From: Oscillospiraceae bacterium | GTDB lineage: Bacteria > Bacillota > Clostridia > Oscillospirales > Oscillospiraceae | Reading direction: 5' to 3' | Assembly (NCBI GenBank): GCA_017541825.1 | Contig: JAFXYJ010000062.1 | Location: 1 to 41,809 of the forward strand | DNA: 41,809 bases | Shown here: positions 1 to 7,729 of the stretch, in pieces | Layout: each line of letters opens with the position of its first letter | Numbering within the stretch: the first letter of the stretch is position 1 | Program-made: the position numbers and the translations under genes | The notes under the pieces: model-generated | Told to the model about the DNA's origin: nothing | The model's database searches: none | The model's input: only the letters and a program-made list of their open reading frames with translations

Positions 1-1299
1 GTCTGCGAGCTGACGGCGGAGGAGTTCTCCAAATACCGGGGCGAAACCTCCCATCCGGCGGTGAGCCCCTGGCGCGACCGGCCCGTCGAGGAGTCCCTCG
101 ACCTGTTCGCGCGGATGCGCGCGGGCGAGTTCCCCGAAGGAAAATACACTCTGCGGGCAAAGATCGACCTCGCCAGCGGCAACTTCAACATGCGCGATCC
201 CGTGCTCTACCGGATCCGGTATATCGAGCACCACCGCCAGGGCACCAAATGGTGCATCTTCCCGATGTACGATCTGGCCCATCCGATCCAGGACGCGCTC
301 GAGGGGATCACCCACTCCCTGTGCTCCCTCGAGTATGAGGATCACCGCCCGCTCTACAACTGGGTCATCGAAAACTGCGACGTCCCCTCCCGGCCCCGTC
401 AGATCGAGTTTGCCCGGCTGGGCATCAACTATACGGTCATGTCCAAGCGCAAGCTTCGCCGTCTGGTGGAGGAGGGCCGCGTCTCCGGCTGGGACGACCC
501 GCGCATGCCCACTCTCTGCGGACTGCGCCGCCGGGGCTACACCCCCGCCTCCATCCGGGACTTCACTGAGCGCATCGGCGTGGCGAAGGTCACCTCCACG
601 GTGGAGTACGCATTCCTGGAATCCTGCCTGCGGGACGATCTGAACGCCCATGCCAAACGCGTCATGGCCGTGCTCCGGCCCGTGAAGCTCACGGTCACCA
701 ATTATCCCGAGGGGCAGTCCGAGAGCTTCGATGTGGAGAACAATCCGGTCGATGAAAACGCCGGGACCCGGCCCGTCACCTTCTCCCGCTCCCTCTGGAT
801 AGAGCAGGACGACTTCATGGAAGAGCCGGTCAAGAAGTACAACCGCCTCTACCCCGGCAACGAGGTGCGCCTCAAGGGCGCGTACATCGTAAAATGCACG
901 GGCTGCGTGAAGGACGCGGAGGGCAATGTGACCGAGGTGCTGTGCGAGTACGATCCCGCCACCCGCGGCGGCAACGCCCCCGACGGGCGCAAGGTGCGCG
1001 GCACGATCCACTGGGTGGACGTGGCCAACTGCGCCCTGGCCGAGGTGCGGCTCTACGACATGCTCTTCTCCGATCCCGAGCCGGACGCCCCCGGCAAGGA
1101 CTTCATCGAGTGCCTGAACCCCGACTCCCTGGAGATCCTCACCGGCTGCCGGGTCGAGCGGAGCCTGGAGGACTGCGTCCCCACGGACCGCTTCCAGTTC
1201 CTGCGGCTGGGCTACTTCGCCCCGGACAACAAAGACAGCGCCCCCGGGCACCTCGTTTTCAACCGCGCCGTCGCCCTTAAGGACAGCTTCAAAAAGTAA
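1..1299 (+). CDS. glnS: Glutaminyl-tRNA synthetase, 5' end missing
   Basis: Class I aminoacyl-tRNA synthetase that charges tRNA-Gln with glutamine in the cytoplasm. The reading frame is open from base 1, so the gene enters from the left and 432 C-terminal residues are visible. The first in-frame GTG at 61 is internal. The catalytic core is recognised by the stretch PMYDLAHPIQDALEGITHS and by the KMSKS-type loop VMSKRKL (nt 436-456). The distal half is the beta-barrel anticodon-binding region, ending at the TAA at 1297. The HIGH motif must lie upstream of the window. GlnRS rather than GluRS is supported by the VMSKRKL form and the long two-barrel C-terminus. A hairpin follows the stop. Most Firmicutes make Gln-tRNA through GatCAB, but some Clostridia carry GlnRS, so presence here is plausible though not universal. 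Confidence 0.95.
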   Translation, partial: VCELTAEEFSKYRGETSHPAVSPWRDRPVEESLDLFARMRAGEFPEGKYTLRAKIDLASGNFNMRDPVLYRIRYIEHHRQGTKWCIFPMYDLAHPIQDALEGITHSLCSLEYEDHRPLYNWVIENCDVPSRPRQIEFARLGINYTVMSKRKLRRLVEEGRVSGWDDPRMPTLCGLRRRGYTPASIRDFTERIGVAKVTSTVEYAFLESCLRDDLNAHAKRVMAVLRPVKLTVTNYPEGQSESFDVENNPVDENAGTRPVTFSRSLWIEQDDFMEEPVKKYNRLYPGNEVRLKGAYIVKCTGCVKDAEGNVTEVLCEYDPATRGGNAPDGRKVRGTIHWVDVANCALAEVRLYDMLFSDPEPDAPGKDFIECLNPDSLEILTGCRVERSLEDCVPTDRFQFLRLGYFAPDNKDSAPGHLVFNRAVALKDSFKK

Positions 1300-1319
1300 A
1301 ACGATTTTTTCCCGTTATT

Positions 1320-1359
1320 CGCCGGACAGAAATGCGGTTCTGTCCGGCGACTGTATTTT
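1320..1359 (+). terminator. Probable terminator of glnS
   Basis: A 12-bp perfect stem (1320-1331 with 1338-1349) with a 6-nt loop follows glnS by 20 nt. The downstream tract is only moderately T-rich (1350-1359), so termination may be incomplete. Confidence 0.5.
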
Positions 1360-1372
1360 GTGGATTTTGCCG

Positions 1373-1402
1373 TTGACATACCCCTATATATCGTGGTAGT
1401 AT
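1373..1402 (+). promoter_or_regulatory. Promoter of pyrR-pyrP
   Basis: TTGACA (1373-1378), an 18-bp spacer and TAGTAT (1397-1402). Transcription would start near 1409 and give a leader of about 136 nt that contains the attenuator. Confidence 0.7.
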
Positions 1403-1409
1403 ACGCAGC

Positions 1410-1522
1410 AGGAAAAGACATCTTTAATTCGGTACAGAGCTGCCGGCAAGGCGTCGATCGTTTCCGCTCGCCCGGATCACGGGCGCGGTATGACCCCGGC
1501 CGGCATACGGCCGGGGTTTTTT
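1410..1522 (+). promoter_or_regulatory. PyrR-type transcription attenuator in the pyrR leader
   Basis: The leader contains a purine-rich segment, ACAGAG followed by GGCAAGG (about 1434-1452), resembling the PyrR-binding loop of Firmicute pyr leaders. A GC hairpin with CGCCCG/CGGGCG arms follows (about 1468-1487). It ends in a strong intrinsic terminator, stem 1494-1502/1508-1516 with T6 at 1517-1522, located 22 nt before the pyrR start. By analogy with Bacillus pyr leaders, UMP-bound PyrR would favour the terminator. The exact antiterminator pairing was not computed. Confidence 0.6.
1494..1522 (+). terminator. Intrinsic terminator inside the pyrR leader
   Basis: Nine-bp GC stem (CCCCGGCCG with its complement), 5-nt loop and six T residues, upstream of the pyrR ribosome binding site. 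This is the attenuation terminator. Confidence 0.8.
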
Positions 1523-1544
1523 GCCGCCGGGAAAGGAGCGCGCT

Positions 1545-2084
1545 GTGATCTTCAAGGCACAGATCATGGACGAAGCCGCCGTGGAGCGGACGCTCGTGCG
1601 CATCGCCCATCAGATCATCGAGAAAAACCACGGCACCGACAACGTCTGTCTCGTGGGCATCAAGTCCCGGGGCGTGCCGCTGGCCCGGCGCCTCTCCGAC
1701 AACATTTTCGGCATCGAGGGCGTGCGCCTGCCCGTGGGAAAACTGGATATCACACAGCACCGGGACGATCTGGACGCCGCGGCGCTGCCCGTCGTCTCCG
1801 ACACCGACATTCCCTTTGATATCAACGGGAAGACCGTGGTGCTCGCGGACGACGTTATTTTTACCACCCGCACCGCCCGGGCCGCTCTGGACGCGCTGAT
1901 CGCCCTGGGCCGACCCGCCCGCATCCAGCTCTTCGCCCTCATCGACCGCGGCCACGCCGAGTTCCCGATCAAGCCGGATTTCGTCGGCAAAAACATCCCC
2001 ACCTCCCTGCGGGAGGTCGTGGCCGTCCGGCTGCGCGAGACCGACGGGGAGACCTCCGTTTCCATTTACGAAAAAGAAAACTAA
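1545..2084 (+). CDS. pyrR: Bifunctional pyr attenuation protein / uracil phosphoribosyltransferase
   Basis: PyrR binds UMP and pyr leader RNA to trigger attenuation. Many members also convert uracil and PRPP to UMP. The 179-residue product has the usual length. The PRPP-binding loop is [15 protein letters not shown] at residues 100-114, with the acidic pair at 102-103; the usual YTGRT is FTTRT here. The start chosen is GTG at 1545, because AAAGGAG at 1532-1538 sits 6 nt upstream and the product then begins [10 protein letters not shown]. An in-frame TTG at 1521 lies inside the terminator T-tract and is unlikely. pyrP follows 28 nt downstream and is co-transcribed. The rest of the pyr biosynthetic operon is not next to it, so PyrR here visibly controls itself and a uracil importer. 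Confidence 0.93.
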   Translation: MIFKAQIMDEAAVERTLVRIAHQIIEKNHGTDNVCLVGIKSRGVPLARRLSDNIFGIEGVRLPVGKLDITQHRDDLDAAALPVVSDTDIPFDINGKTVVLADDVIFTTRTARAALDALIALGRPARIQLFALIDRGHAEFPIKPDFVGKNIPTSLREVVAVRLRETDGETSVSIYEKEN

Positions 2085-2112
2085 ATAAACAAGAGAAAGA
2101 AGGAAAAGAAAC

Positions 2113-3468
2113 ATGTCCAAAAACGAAATGGGACACCAGGCGATCTATGACGCCCGCTCCCTGGGCGTGCCCAAAATGCTGGTGCTGGGCTTCCAGCATC
2201 TGTTCGCCATGTTCGGCGCGACCGTGCTCGTGCCGATCATCACCGGCCTGAGCGTGTCCGCCACGCTGCTCTTCGCCGGTCTGGCCACGCTGTTCATGCA
2301 CTTCATCACCGGGCGCAAGGTGCCTGTGTTCCTCGGCTCCTCCTTTGCGTTCCTGGGCGGCTACTCCGTCGTGAAGTCCGCCGCCGTCGCCGCGGGCTAC
2401 ACCGAGCAGCAGGGCCTGGTCTACGCCTGCGTGGGCGTGGCCTGCGCGGGTCTGATGTATCTGATCCTCTCCTTCGTCTGCAAGGCCTACGGCAGCAAGA
2501 AGGTCATGAAATTCTTCCCGCCCATCGTCACCGGACCGATCATCATGTGCGTCGGCCTGCACCTGGCCCCCTCCGCCATCGACAACTGCAATTCCAACTG
2601 GGGCATCGCCCTGGTCGCCATCGCCGTGGTCATCGTCTGCAACATCTGGGGCAAGGGCATGATCAAGATCATCCCGATCCTGCTGGGCGTCATCGCCTCC
2701 TACGCCGTCGCCGCCGCCACCGGCAACGTGGACTTCAGCGGCGTGGCCTCCGCCCCCTGGTTCGGCCTCCCCGTCCAGGGTGACCGGACGGTGTTCTCCC
2801 TGTTCGGCGGCGGCGCCGACGGCGGTCTGATCCTCACCGCCATCATCTCCATCCTGCCCATCGCCCTGAGTACCATGATGGAGCACATCGGCGACATCAA
2901 CGCCATCGGCGGCACCATCGGCAAGGACCTCGTGGAGGATCCCGGCCTGCACCGCACGCTGATCGGCGACGGCATCGGCACCACGATGGCGGCGCTGTTC
3001 GGCGCCCCGGCCAACACCACCTACGGCGAGAACACCGGCGTGCTGGCCCTCACCAAGGTATACGATCCCCTGGTCATCGAGCTGGCCGCGGTCATCTCCG
3101 TCATCCTGAGCCTGTGCCCGAAGTTCGCGGCCGTCATCACCTCCATGCCCTCGGCCACCATCGGCGGCGTGTCCATCATCCTCTACGGCATGATCGCCGC
3201 CATCGGCGTGCGCAACATGGTCGAGAACCACGTGGACTTCCAGGCCAGCCGCAACGTCATCATCGCCGCGCTGATCCTCTGCCTGACCATCGGCATCGAG
3301 TATTCCGCCGCCGGCTCCATCAGCTTCGCCCTCGGCTCGCTGAACATCAGTCTCTCGGGTCTGGCCATCGCCTCTCTGACCGGCATCATCCTCAACGCCG
3401 TTCTGCCCGGCAAGGACACGAGCTTTGCCGACGAGCCCAAGGACGCCGCCACCCTCGGCCGGTACTGA
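2113..3468 (+). CDS. pyrP: Uracil permease (NCS2 family)
   Basis: Nucleobase:cation symporter that brings uracil across the cytoplasmic membrane. The 451-residue protein is highly hydrophobic with a pattern fitting 12-14 membrane segments. It carries the NCS2 signature GSSFAFLGGY near residue 75 and TTYGENTGVLALT near residue 303. In E. coli UraA the Glu of the equivalent YGEN motif contacts uracil. The start ATG follows a purine-rich ribosome binding site (AGAAGGAAAAG). Position directly behind pyrR and its attenuator makes uracil, rather than xanthine, the likely substrate. A strong hairpin terminator follows. Confidence 0.92.
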   Translation: MSKNEMGHQAIYDARSLGVPKMLVLGFQHLFAMFGATVLVPIITGLSVSATLLFAGLATLFMHFITGRKVPVFLGSSFAFLGGYSVVKSAAVAAGYTEQQGLVYACVGVACAGLMYLILSFVCKAYGSKKVMKFFPPIVTGPIIMCVGLHLAPSAIDNCNSNWGIALVAIAVVIVCNIWGKGMIKIIPILLGVIASYAVAAATGNVDFSGVASAPWFGLPVQGDRTVFSLFGGGADGGLILTAIISILPIALSTMMEHIGDINAIGGTIGKDLVEDPGLHRTLIGDGIGTTMAALFGAPANTTYGENTGVLALTKVYDPLVIELAAVISVILSLCPKFAAVITSMPSATIGGVSIILYGMIAAIGVRNMVENHVDFQASRNVIIAALILCLTIGIEYSAAGSISFALGSLNISLSGLAIASLTGIILNAVLPGKDTSFADEPKDAATLGRY

Positions 3469-3514
3469 GCCCTCCGCGCCGCTCCGGGGAAGATCCCCGG
3501 GGCAGCATCACAGG

Positions 3515-3555
3515 CACCCGCGGCGTTTTCCCCGCAAAAACGCCGCGGGTGTTTT
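3515..3555 (+). terminator. Terminator of the pyrR-pyrP operon
   Basis: A 15-bp stem (3515-3529 with 3537-3551), 7-nt loop and TTTT. The arms include a T run and an A run, so it could act in both directions. Confidence 0.85.
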
Positions 3556-3734
3556 ATGAAAAGAGGCTCTGCGCGCCTGTTTTGTGCTGGGTGTATGGAA
3601 TCGCGGGAAAAAACAGCGCCTTTCTCCTCGGAAATATGGGCGCAGAGTATGAAGAATTCTCATTCACGATCCGTTATACTGTAAGCGTACAAATCTGTTC
3701 CATAAATTTTGTATCTTTTTGAGGAGGCATCAAT

Positions 3735-4814
3735 ATGCAGAAGATCCCGTTTTCCGAGGATGAAATGAAGATCCTCGGCAAGTACGTCGCACCCACCGAG
3801 TCCTGGTTCGCGCCCCCCAACATCTACAACACGCCGATCACCGTGGCGGAGAACCTCCGCGCGGCGATCAACCATGAGGATTACCTCTGGATGCCGCAGC
3901 TGACCGACATCTGCAACGTCCAGTCCCGGATCAACCCCGACCATGTGGCCCGCGCTGAGATCCAGGACCTGGGACCCAAGCAGCCGCTGGAGGAAAAGGG
4001 CGGCCCCGACCTGTTCGGCGTGGAGTGGGTATTCGTGCCCACCGCCGGCGGCTCCATGGAGAACCCCGAGAACCCCCATCTGCTCAACGACGCCAACGAA
4101 TGGAAGGAAAAGCTCGTCTGGCCCGACATCGACTCCTTCGACTGGGAGGGCATGGCCAAGCTCAACGCCCCCTTCCGTACCGAGACCCGGCTGATCGGCT
4201 GCACCTTCCAGAACGGCCTGTTCGAGCGGCTGATCTCCTTCATGGGCTTTGAGGGGGCCGTCATGGCGCTGATCGACGAGGATCAGCAGGACGCCGTCCA
4301 TGAGCTGTTCGACAAGCTGGCGGACATGTACATCCACTTCATCGACAAGTACCGCGAGGCCATTGGCGTCCACGAGGTCATGTTCCACGACGACTGGGGC
4401 TCCCAGAGGGCGCCGTTCTTCTCCGTGGACACCTGCATTGAGATGATCGTGCCGGCCATGCGCAAGATTGCCGACTGGTGCCACGAGCACGACATCGTGT
4501 TCCAGCTCCATTCCTGCGGCAAGAACGAGCTGCTGGTGCCGGCCATGATCGAGGCCCACGTGGACCTGTGGTGGGGCCAGAACATGAACGACAAGGATAT
4601 GCTCTACGAAAAGTACGGCGACAAGATCATGCTCGGCATGGACGTGCCCATGCTGCCCATGGACGCCGATCAGGAGACCATCGACAAGACCGCCAAGGAG
4701 TTCGTGGCGAAGTACACCAAGTACCCTGCCATGGCCGCCGCTTTCATGGCGCCGCCGGGACTCATGGAGGCCATCTACAGAGAGAGCCGTATCGCTTTGT
4801 GCGGCAAAGCGTAA
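3735..4814 (+). CDS. UroD-family methyltransferase-like protein, copy 1
   Basis: A 359-residue member of the uroporphyrinogen decarboxylase superfamily (TIM barrel). This superfamily also contains the cobamide-dependent methyltransferases MtaA, MtbA and CmuA and aryl-ether O-demethylases. The motif HSCG (His259, Cys261) matches the first two zinc ligands of that methyltransferase branch. I see no clear third Cys at the usual distance; Cys356 is the only late one. GAGGAGG precedes the ATG by 8 nt. A TATACT box at 3675-3680 may be its -10 but lacks a good -35. The next gene is a paralogue 33 nt downstream, so the two are co-transcribed and perhaps form a heterodimer. True haem-pathway UroD is unlikely because no hem genes are near and the pair is duplicated. 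The methyl donor is unknown, and no corrinoid protein is visible. Confidence 0.75.
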   Translation: MQKIPFSEDEMKILGKYVAPTESWFAPPNIYNTPITVAENLRAAINHEDYLWMPQLTDICNVQSRINPDHVARAEIQDLGPKQPLEEKGGPDLFGVEWVFVPTAGGSMENPENPHLLNDANEWKEKLVWPDIDSFDWEGMAKLNAPFRTETRLIGCTFQNGLFERLISFMGFEGAVMALIDEDQQDAVHELFDKLADMYIHFIDKYREAIGVHEVMFHDDWGSQRAPFFSVDTCIEMIVPAMRKIADWCHEHDIVFQLHSCGKNELLVPAMIEAHVDLWWGQNMNDKDMLYEKYGDKIMLGMDVPMLPMDADQETIDKTAKEFVAKYTKYPAMAAAFMAPPGLMEAIYRESRIALCGKA

Positions 4815-4847
4815 TAATTAACGATCACATATTTGAGGAGGATAACC

Positions 4848-5942
4848 ATGAGCAAGATACCCTTTGACGAGAAAGAACTCAAGGTAGTCGCCGAGGTCCC
4901 CAATTTCTTCGGCACCACGAACCCCGTGTATGACTTCCCCGTGTCTGCCAAGGAGGGCTACACCCGCTTCTACCGTGACAAGGATCCCGTCTGGATGCCC
5001 AGCGACGTGGAGAGCACCACGCTGTGCCCGTCCATCATCCCTGACAACATCGCCCGCGCCTTCGTGTTCGAGGCCGAGCCCTGGCCGGAACCTTACGACA
5101 AGCATAAGGACATGTTCGGCATCGAGTGGATATACGTACCCGTGGCCGGCGGCTCCATGGAAAACCCCGAGATTCCCCATCTGTTTGAGGACGTGAACGA
5201 CTGGGAAGAGAAGATCGTTTGGCCCGATATCGACTCCTGGGACTGGGAGAAGAGCGCCAAGATCAATGAGCCCCTCAGGAACAACGGCAAGGCCAACACG
5301 ATGATGTGGCTCAACGGCATGGGCTTTGAGCGTCTCGTCTCCTTCATGGGCTTCGAGAACGCCGCTCTCGCCCTGGTGGACGAGGATCAGGCCGACGCTC
5401 TCCACGCGCTGCTGCACAAGCTGTGCGACCTGTATATCGCGCTCGTTGACAAGAGCGTGCAGTATTACGACATCGACGGCTTCTCCCTGCATGACGACTG
5501 GGGTTCCCAGAAGTCCCCGTTCTTCTCCGAGGAGGCCGGCCGTGAGTTCTTCCTGCCTGAGTTTATCCGCTACAACGAGCACGTCCACTCTCTGGGCAAG
5601 TACTCCGACCTGCACTCCTGCGGCCACATCGAGGATCGCTGCGGCATCTTCGCCGACGGCGGCTTCGACTCCTGGACGCCCATGCCCATGAACGACACGA
5701 TCGCCCTTTACGAGAAATACGGCGACAAACTGGCCATCGGCGTGGTCAACGACGAGCCTTTCGATCCCGCCACCGCCACCGAGGAAGAGCAGCGTGCCGC
5801 CGCCCGCAAGTTCGCCGAGCGCTTCACCAAGCCCGGCAAGCGCGGCTTCTTCTCCGGCTTCTACAATGCCCCCGGCCAGATGACGCCCGCCTTCCGCGAG
5901 GAGCTGTACAAGGCCACCCGCATCTCCTATTCCAAGCAGTAA
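4848..5942 (+). CDS. UroD-family methyltransferase-like protein, copy 2
   Basis: A 364-residue paralogue of the preceding protein. The two share blocks such as AGGSMENPE, WPDIDSW/F, SFMGFE and HDDWGSQ. The HSC motif falls at His256 and Cys258. The C-terminal tail lacks the late Cys seen in copy 1. The start at 4848 (MSKIPFDEKE) is preferred over the in-frame ATG at 4833, because GAGGAGG lies just upstream of 4848 with normal spacing. It ends at a strong terminator. The methylated substrate cannot be read from the sequence; candidates from the family are methanol, methylamines and methoxylated aromatics. Confidence 0.75.
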   Translation: MSKIPFDEKELKVVAEVPNFFGTTNPVYDFPVSAKEGYTRFYRDKDPVWMPSDVESTTLCPSIIPDNIARAFVFEAEPWPEPYDKHKDMFGIEWIYVPVAGGSMENPEIPHLFEDVNDWEEKIVWPDIDSWDWEKSAKINEPLRNNGKANTMMWLNGMGFERLVSFMGFENAALALVDEDQADALHALLHKLCDLYIALVDKSVQYYDIDGFSLHDDWGSQKSPFFSEEAGREFFLPEFIRYNEHVHSLGKYSDLHSCGHIEDRCGIFADGGFDSWTPMPMNDTIALYEKYGDKLAIGVVNDEPFDPATATEEEQRAAARKFAERFTKPGKRGFFSGFYNAPGQMTPAFREELYKATRISYSKQ

Positions 5943-5957
5943 TCCCCTTGACCCATC

Positions 5958-5988
5958 AACCGCCGCGGAGCTTCCGCGGCGGTTTTTT
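5958..5988 (+). terminator. Terminator after the UroD-like pair
   Basis: CCGCCGCGGA stem (5960-5969 with 5973-5982), 3-nt loop and T6 (5983-5988). Confidence 0.9.
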
Positions 5989-5989
5989 G

Positions 5990-6018
5990 TTGCCATGGGG
6001 CCGATCGCGTGGTACAAT
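5990..6018 (+). promoter_or_regulatory. Promoter of the uracil-DNA glycosylase gene
   Basis: TTGCCA (5990-5995), 17-bp spacer and TACAAT (6013-6018), directly after the terminator. The predicted start site near 6025 leaves only 7-13 nt of leader before the candidate start codons. Confidence 0.7.
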
Positions 6019-6037
6019 TGCCGCGGAGTTGATGGGA

Positions 6038-6604
6038 ATGGACCGTTTGGACGAGATCAGACAAAAGTGCCTTGTCTGCCGTGAATGCCCGCTGTGCCGG
6101 TACCGGACCAACGTGGTCTTCGGCGTCGGAGATCCGGAGAGCGAACTCATGTTCATCGGCGAGGGGCCCGGCGAGAACGAGGATAAGCAGGGTGAGCCTT
6201 TTGTGGGCGCCGCGGGAAGGCTGCTCGACGACATGCTCGAGATGATCGATCTGGACCGCTCAAGGGTGTATATCGCCAATGTGGTCAAATGCCGTCCCCC
6301 GCGCAACCGCGACCCGCTCGGCGAGGAGCAGAGCGCCTGCCGGCACTGGCTGAACAGTCAGCTCGAGATCATCCGCCCGAAGCTGATCGTCTGCCTCGGA
6401 CGCATCGCCGCCGCGGCCGTCATCAAATCCGATTTCAAGATCACCCGGGAACACGGACTGTGGTTCGATATTGACGGCGCGCGGGCCATGGCCATGTATC
6501 ACCCCGCGGCGCTGCTGCGGGACGAGAGCAAGCGCCCGGAGACCTTCGTCGACCTGCGCGCTCTCCGCGCCGAGGCAAAACGGGTGTGCGAACATCTGTA
6601 CTGA
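6038..6604 (+). CDS. Family 4 (iron-sulfur) uracil-DNA glycosylase
   Basis: Removes uracil from DNA to start base excision repair. The 188-residue product has the family 4 features: an N-terminal cysteine cluster ([10 protein letters not shown], residues 11-20), the active-site motif [17 protein letters not shown], and the later Cys pair in VVKCRPP and SACRHW that completes the 4Fe-4S site. The C-terminal motif is [11 protein letters not shown] 6038 is chosen because GGAG at 6025-6028 is 9 nt upstream; ATG 6032 would be only 3 nt from it. The in-frame ATG at 5948 lies before the terminator and promoter and cannot be the start. The transcript appears nearly leaderless. It is a single-gene unit between two terminators. 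Confidence 0.92.
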   Translation: MDRLDEIRQKCLVCRECPLCRYRTNVVFGVGDPESELMFIGEGPGENEDKQGEPFVGAAGRLLDDMLEMIDLDRSRVYIANVVKCRPPRNRDPLGEEQSACRHWLNSQLEIIRPKLIVCLGRIAAAAVIKSDFKITREHGLWFDIDGARAMAMYHPAALLRDESKRPETFVDLRALRAEAKRVCEHLY

Positions 6605-6642
6605 GCAGACGGCCTTTTGCCGGACGCCCTTCTCCCGCAAGC

Positions 6643-6672
6643 AAAAAGCCTTCCCCTCGGGGAAGGCTTTTT
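6643..6672. terminator. Bidirectional terminator after the glycosylase gene
   Basis: A 13-bp stem with a CTCG tetraloop, five A residues on the left arm and five T residues on the right (6643-6672). Confidence 0.9.
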
Positions 6673-6913
6673 GTGTTGCGCACAAATAAACCGCACATTT
6701 TTGACGAGAATAGACAAAAAATACATCAATAATTATATATATTAAGTCTTTCCCCGGGCGCTTTCAGTCGGTATAATAAGAAAAAGGTCAAACCCTTCGG
6801 GCACCGGAGAGACGGGGCGGGACAGATCCGCCGACGGTCTCGGCCGGGGATCTGTGTACGGTTTTTTTCGACCGGAAACGACTTTCCGATCACGCCAGAC
6901 AAGGAGCGAAGCC
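6673..6913 (+). promoter_or_regulatory. Promoter and structured leader of the TIGR02206-like gene
   Basis: TATAAT at 6772-6777 with a weak TTTCCC at 6749-6754 (17-bp spacer) is a plausible promoter, giving a leader of about 130 nt. The leader holds an ACAGATCC/GGATCTGT stem (6822-6829/6848-6855) enclosing GCCGA/TCGGC. A T7 run (6862-6868) and a CGGAAA/TTTCCG hairpin (about 6873-6888) follow. No known riboswitch class was recognised. No gene is seen between 6605 and 6913. Confidence 0.4.
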
Positions 6914-7729
6914 ATGGTACAGGACTCTTTTTGGATCATGCGGCCGTTCAGTCCGCTGTTTTACACGGTATTCGCCGTGTTTATCCTCATATTGACCGCG
7001 TCGAGTCTGCTCCTGCGGAAGAGCAGCGAGACAAAAAGGCGGGCTGTCCTCGTGGGCGCGTGTCTGGTCACGCTGGTCGGCTTTTTCATCTACAAATACT
7101 TTCTGTCGCTGGACGGCGCCTACAATGAGATCACCGCGAATATGGGCGGCTTCAACTGGTGGGGCGAGCTGCCTCTGCACCTGTGCAACATCAATATGAT
7201 CCTGATCCCGGTGGCCGTGCTCCGCAGGAACCGCCCGCTGATGAGCTTCTGCTTCTTCCTCGGGCCCCTCGGCGCGGTGATGGCGCTGATCATGCCCGGC
7301 AACGGCTTTGACGGATATCCTCTCCTGCTCCCGCGCATGCTGGGGTTTTACGGCACCCATTTCATGGTCATGATCGAAGGGCTGGCGCTGGCTTCCTTCG
7401 GCCTCTACCGTCCCCGCTTTTCCGATCTGCCCCGGACGATCCTCGCCTCGGTGGCGATCCTGTTCGGCATTTTCGGGATCAATCTCCTGCTGCGCTGGAG
7501 CGGACTGCATCCCCACGCGAACTATTTTTACTCCGTTGAGACGGAGGGGAACGCCCTCCTGGAGCTGTTTTACCGCTGGGTCCCCTTCCCCTGCCTGTAT
7601 CTGCTCCCCAGCCTCCTCATCCTCGGCGGATACATGGCTCTCATCATGCTGGGCTTTACCCTTGCCGACGCTCTGAAGGCCCGGCGGGCTCCGAAGTCTT
7701 CTCCGCGCGGAGAAAATCCTCCAGAATGA
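6914..7729 (+). CDS. TIGR02206-like (YwaF-type) integral membrane protein
   Basis: A 271-residue membrane protein of unknown function with about seven hydrophobic segments. The family mark is GELPLHLCNINM around residues 83-93, matching the LPLHLC motif of the TIGR02206/YwaF group. ATG 6914 is supported by AAGGAG at 6901-6906. The upstream in-frame TATG at 6854 lies in the structured leader. The C-terminal tail is arginine- and proline-rich and cytoplasmic in character. Its last 74 bp overlap, tail to tail, the 3' end of the convergent hydrolase gene, so the last 24 residues of each protein share DNA. No biochemical role is established for the family. Confidence 0.75.
   Translation: MVQDSFWIMRPFSPLFYTVFAVFILILTASSLLLRKSSETKRRAVLVGACLVTLVGFFIYKYFLSLDGAYNEITANMGGFNWWGELPLHLCNINMILIPVAVLRRNRPLMSFCFFLGPLGAVMALIMPGNGFDGYPLLLPRMLGFYGTHFMVMIEGLALASFGLYRPRFSDLPRTILASVAILFGIFGINLLLRWSGLHPHANYFYSVETEGNALLELFYRWVPFPCLYLLPSLLILGGYMALIMLGFTLADALKARRAPKSSPRGENPPE

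Noticed and set aside
1969..3231. A 420-residue minus-strand frame opposite pyrP
   Set aside because: Its composition is Gly/Asp/His-rich without known motifs; it mirrors the codons of the permease.
3556..3734. A cobalamin riboswitch before the UroD-like pair
   Set aside because: I could not find a B12-box-like sequence, and the gap of about 180 nt is short for the element.
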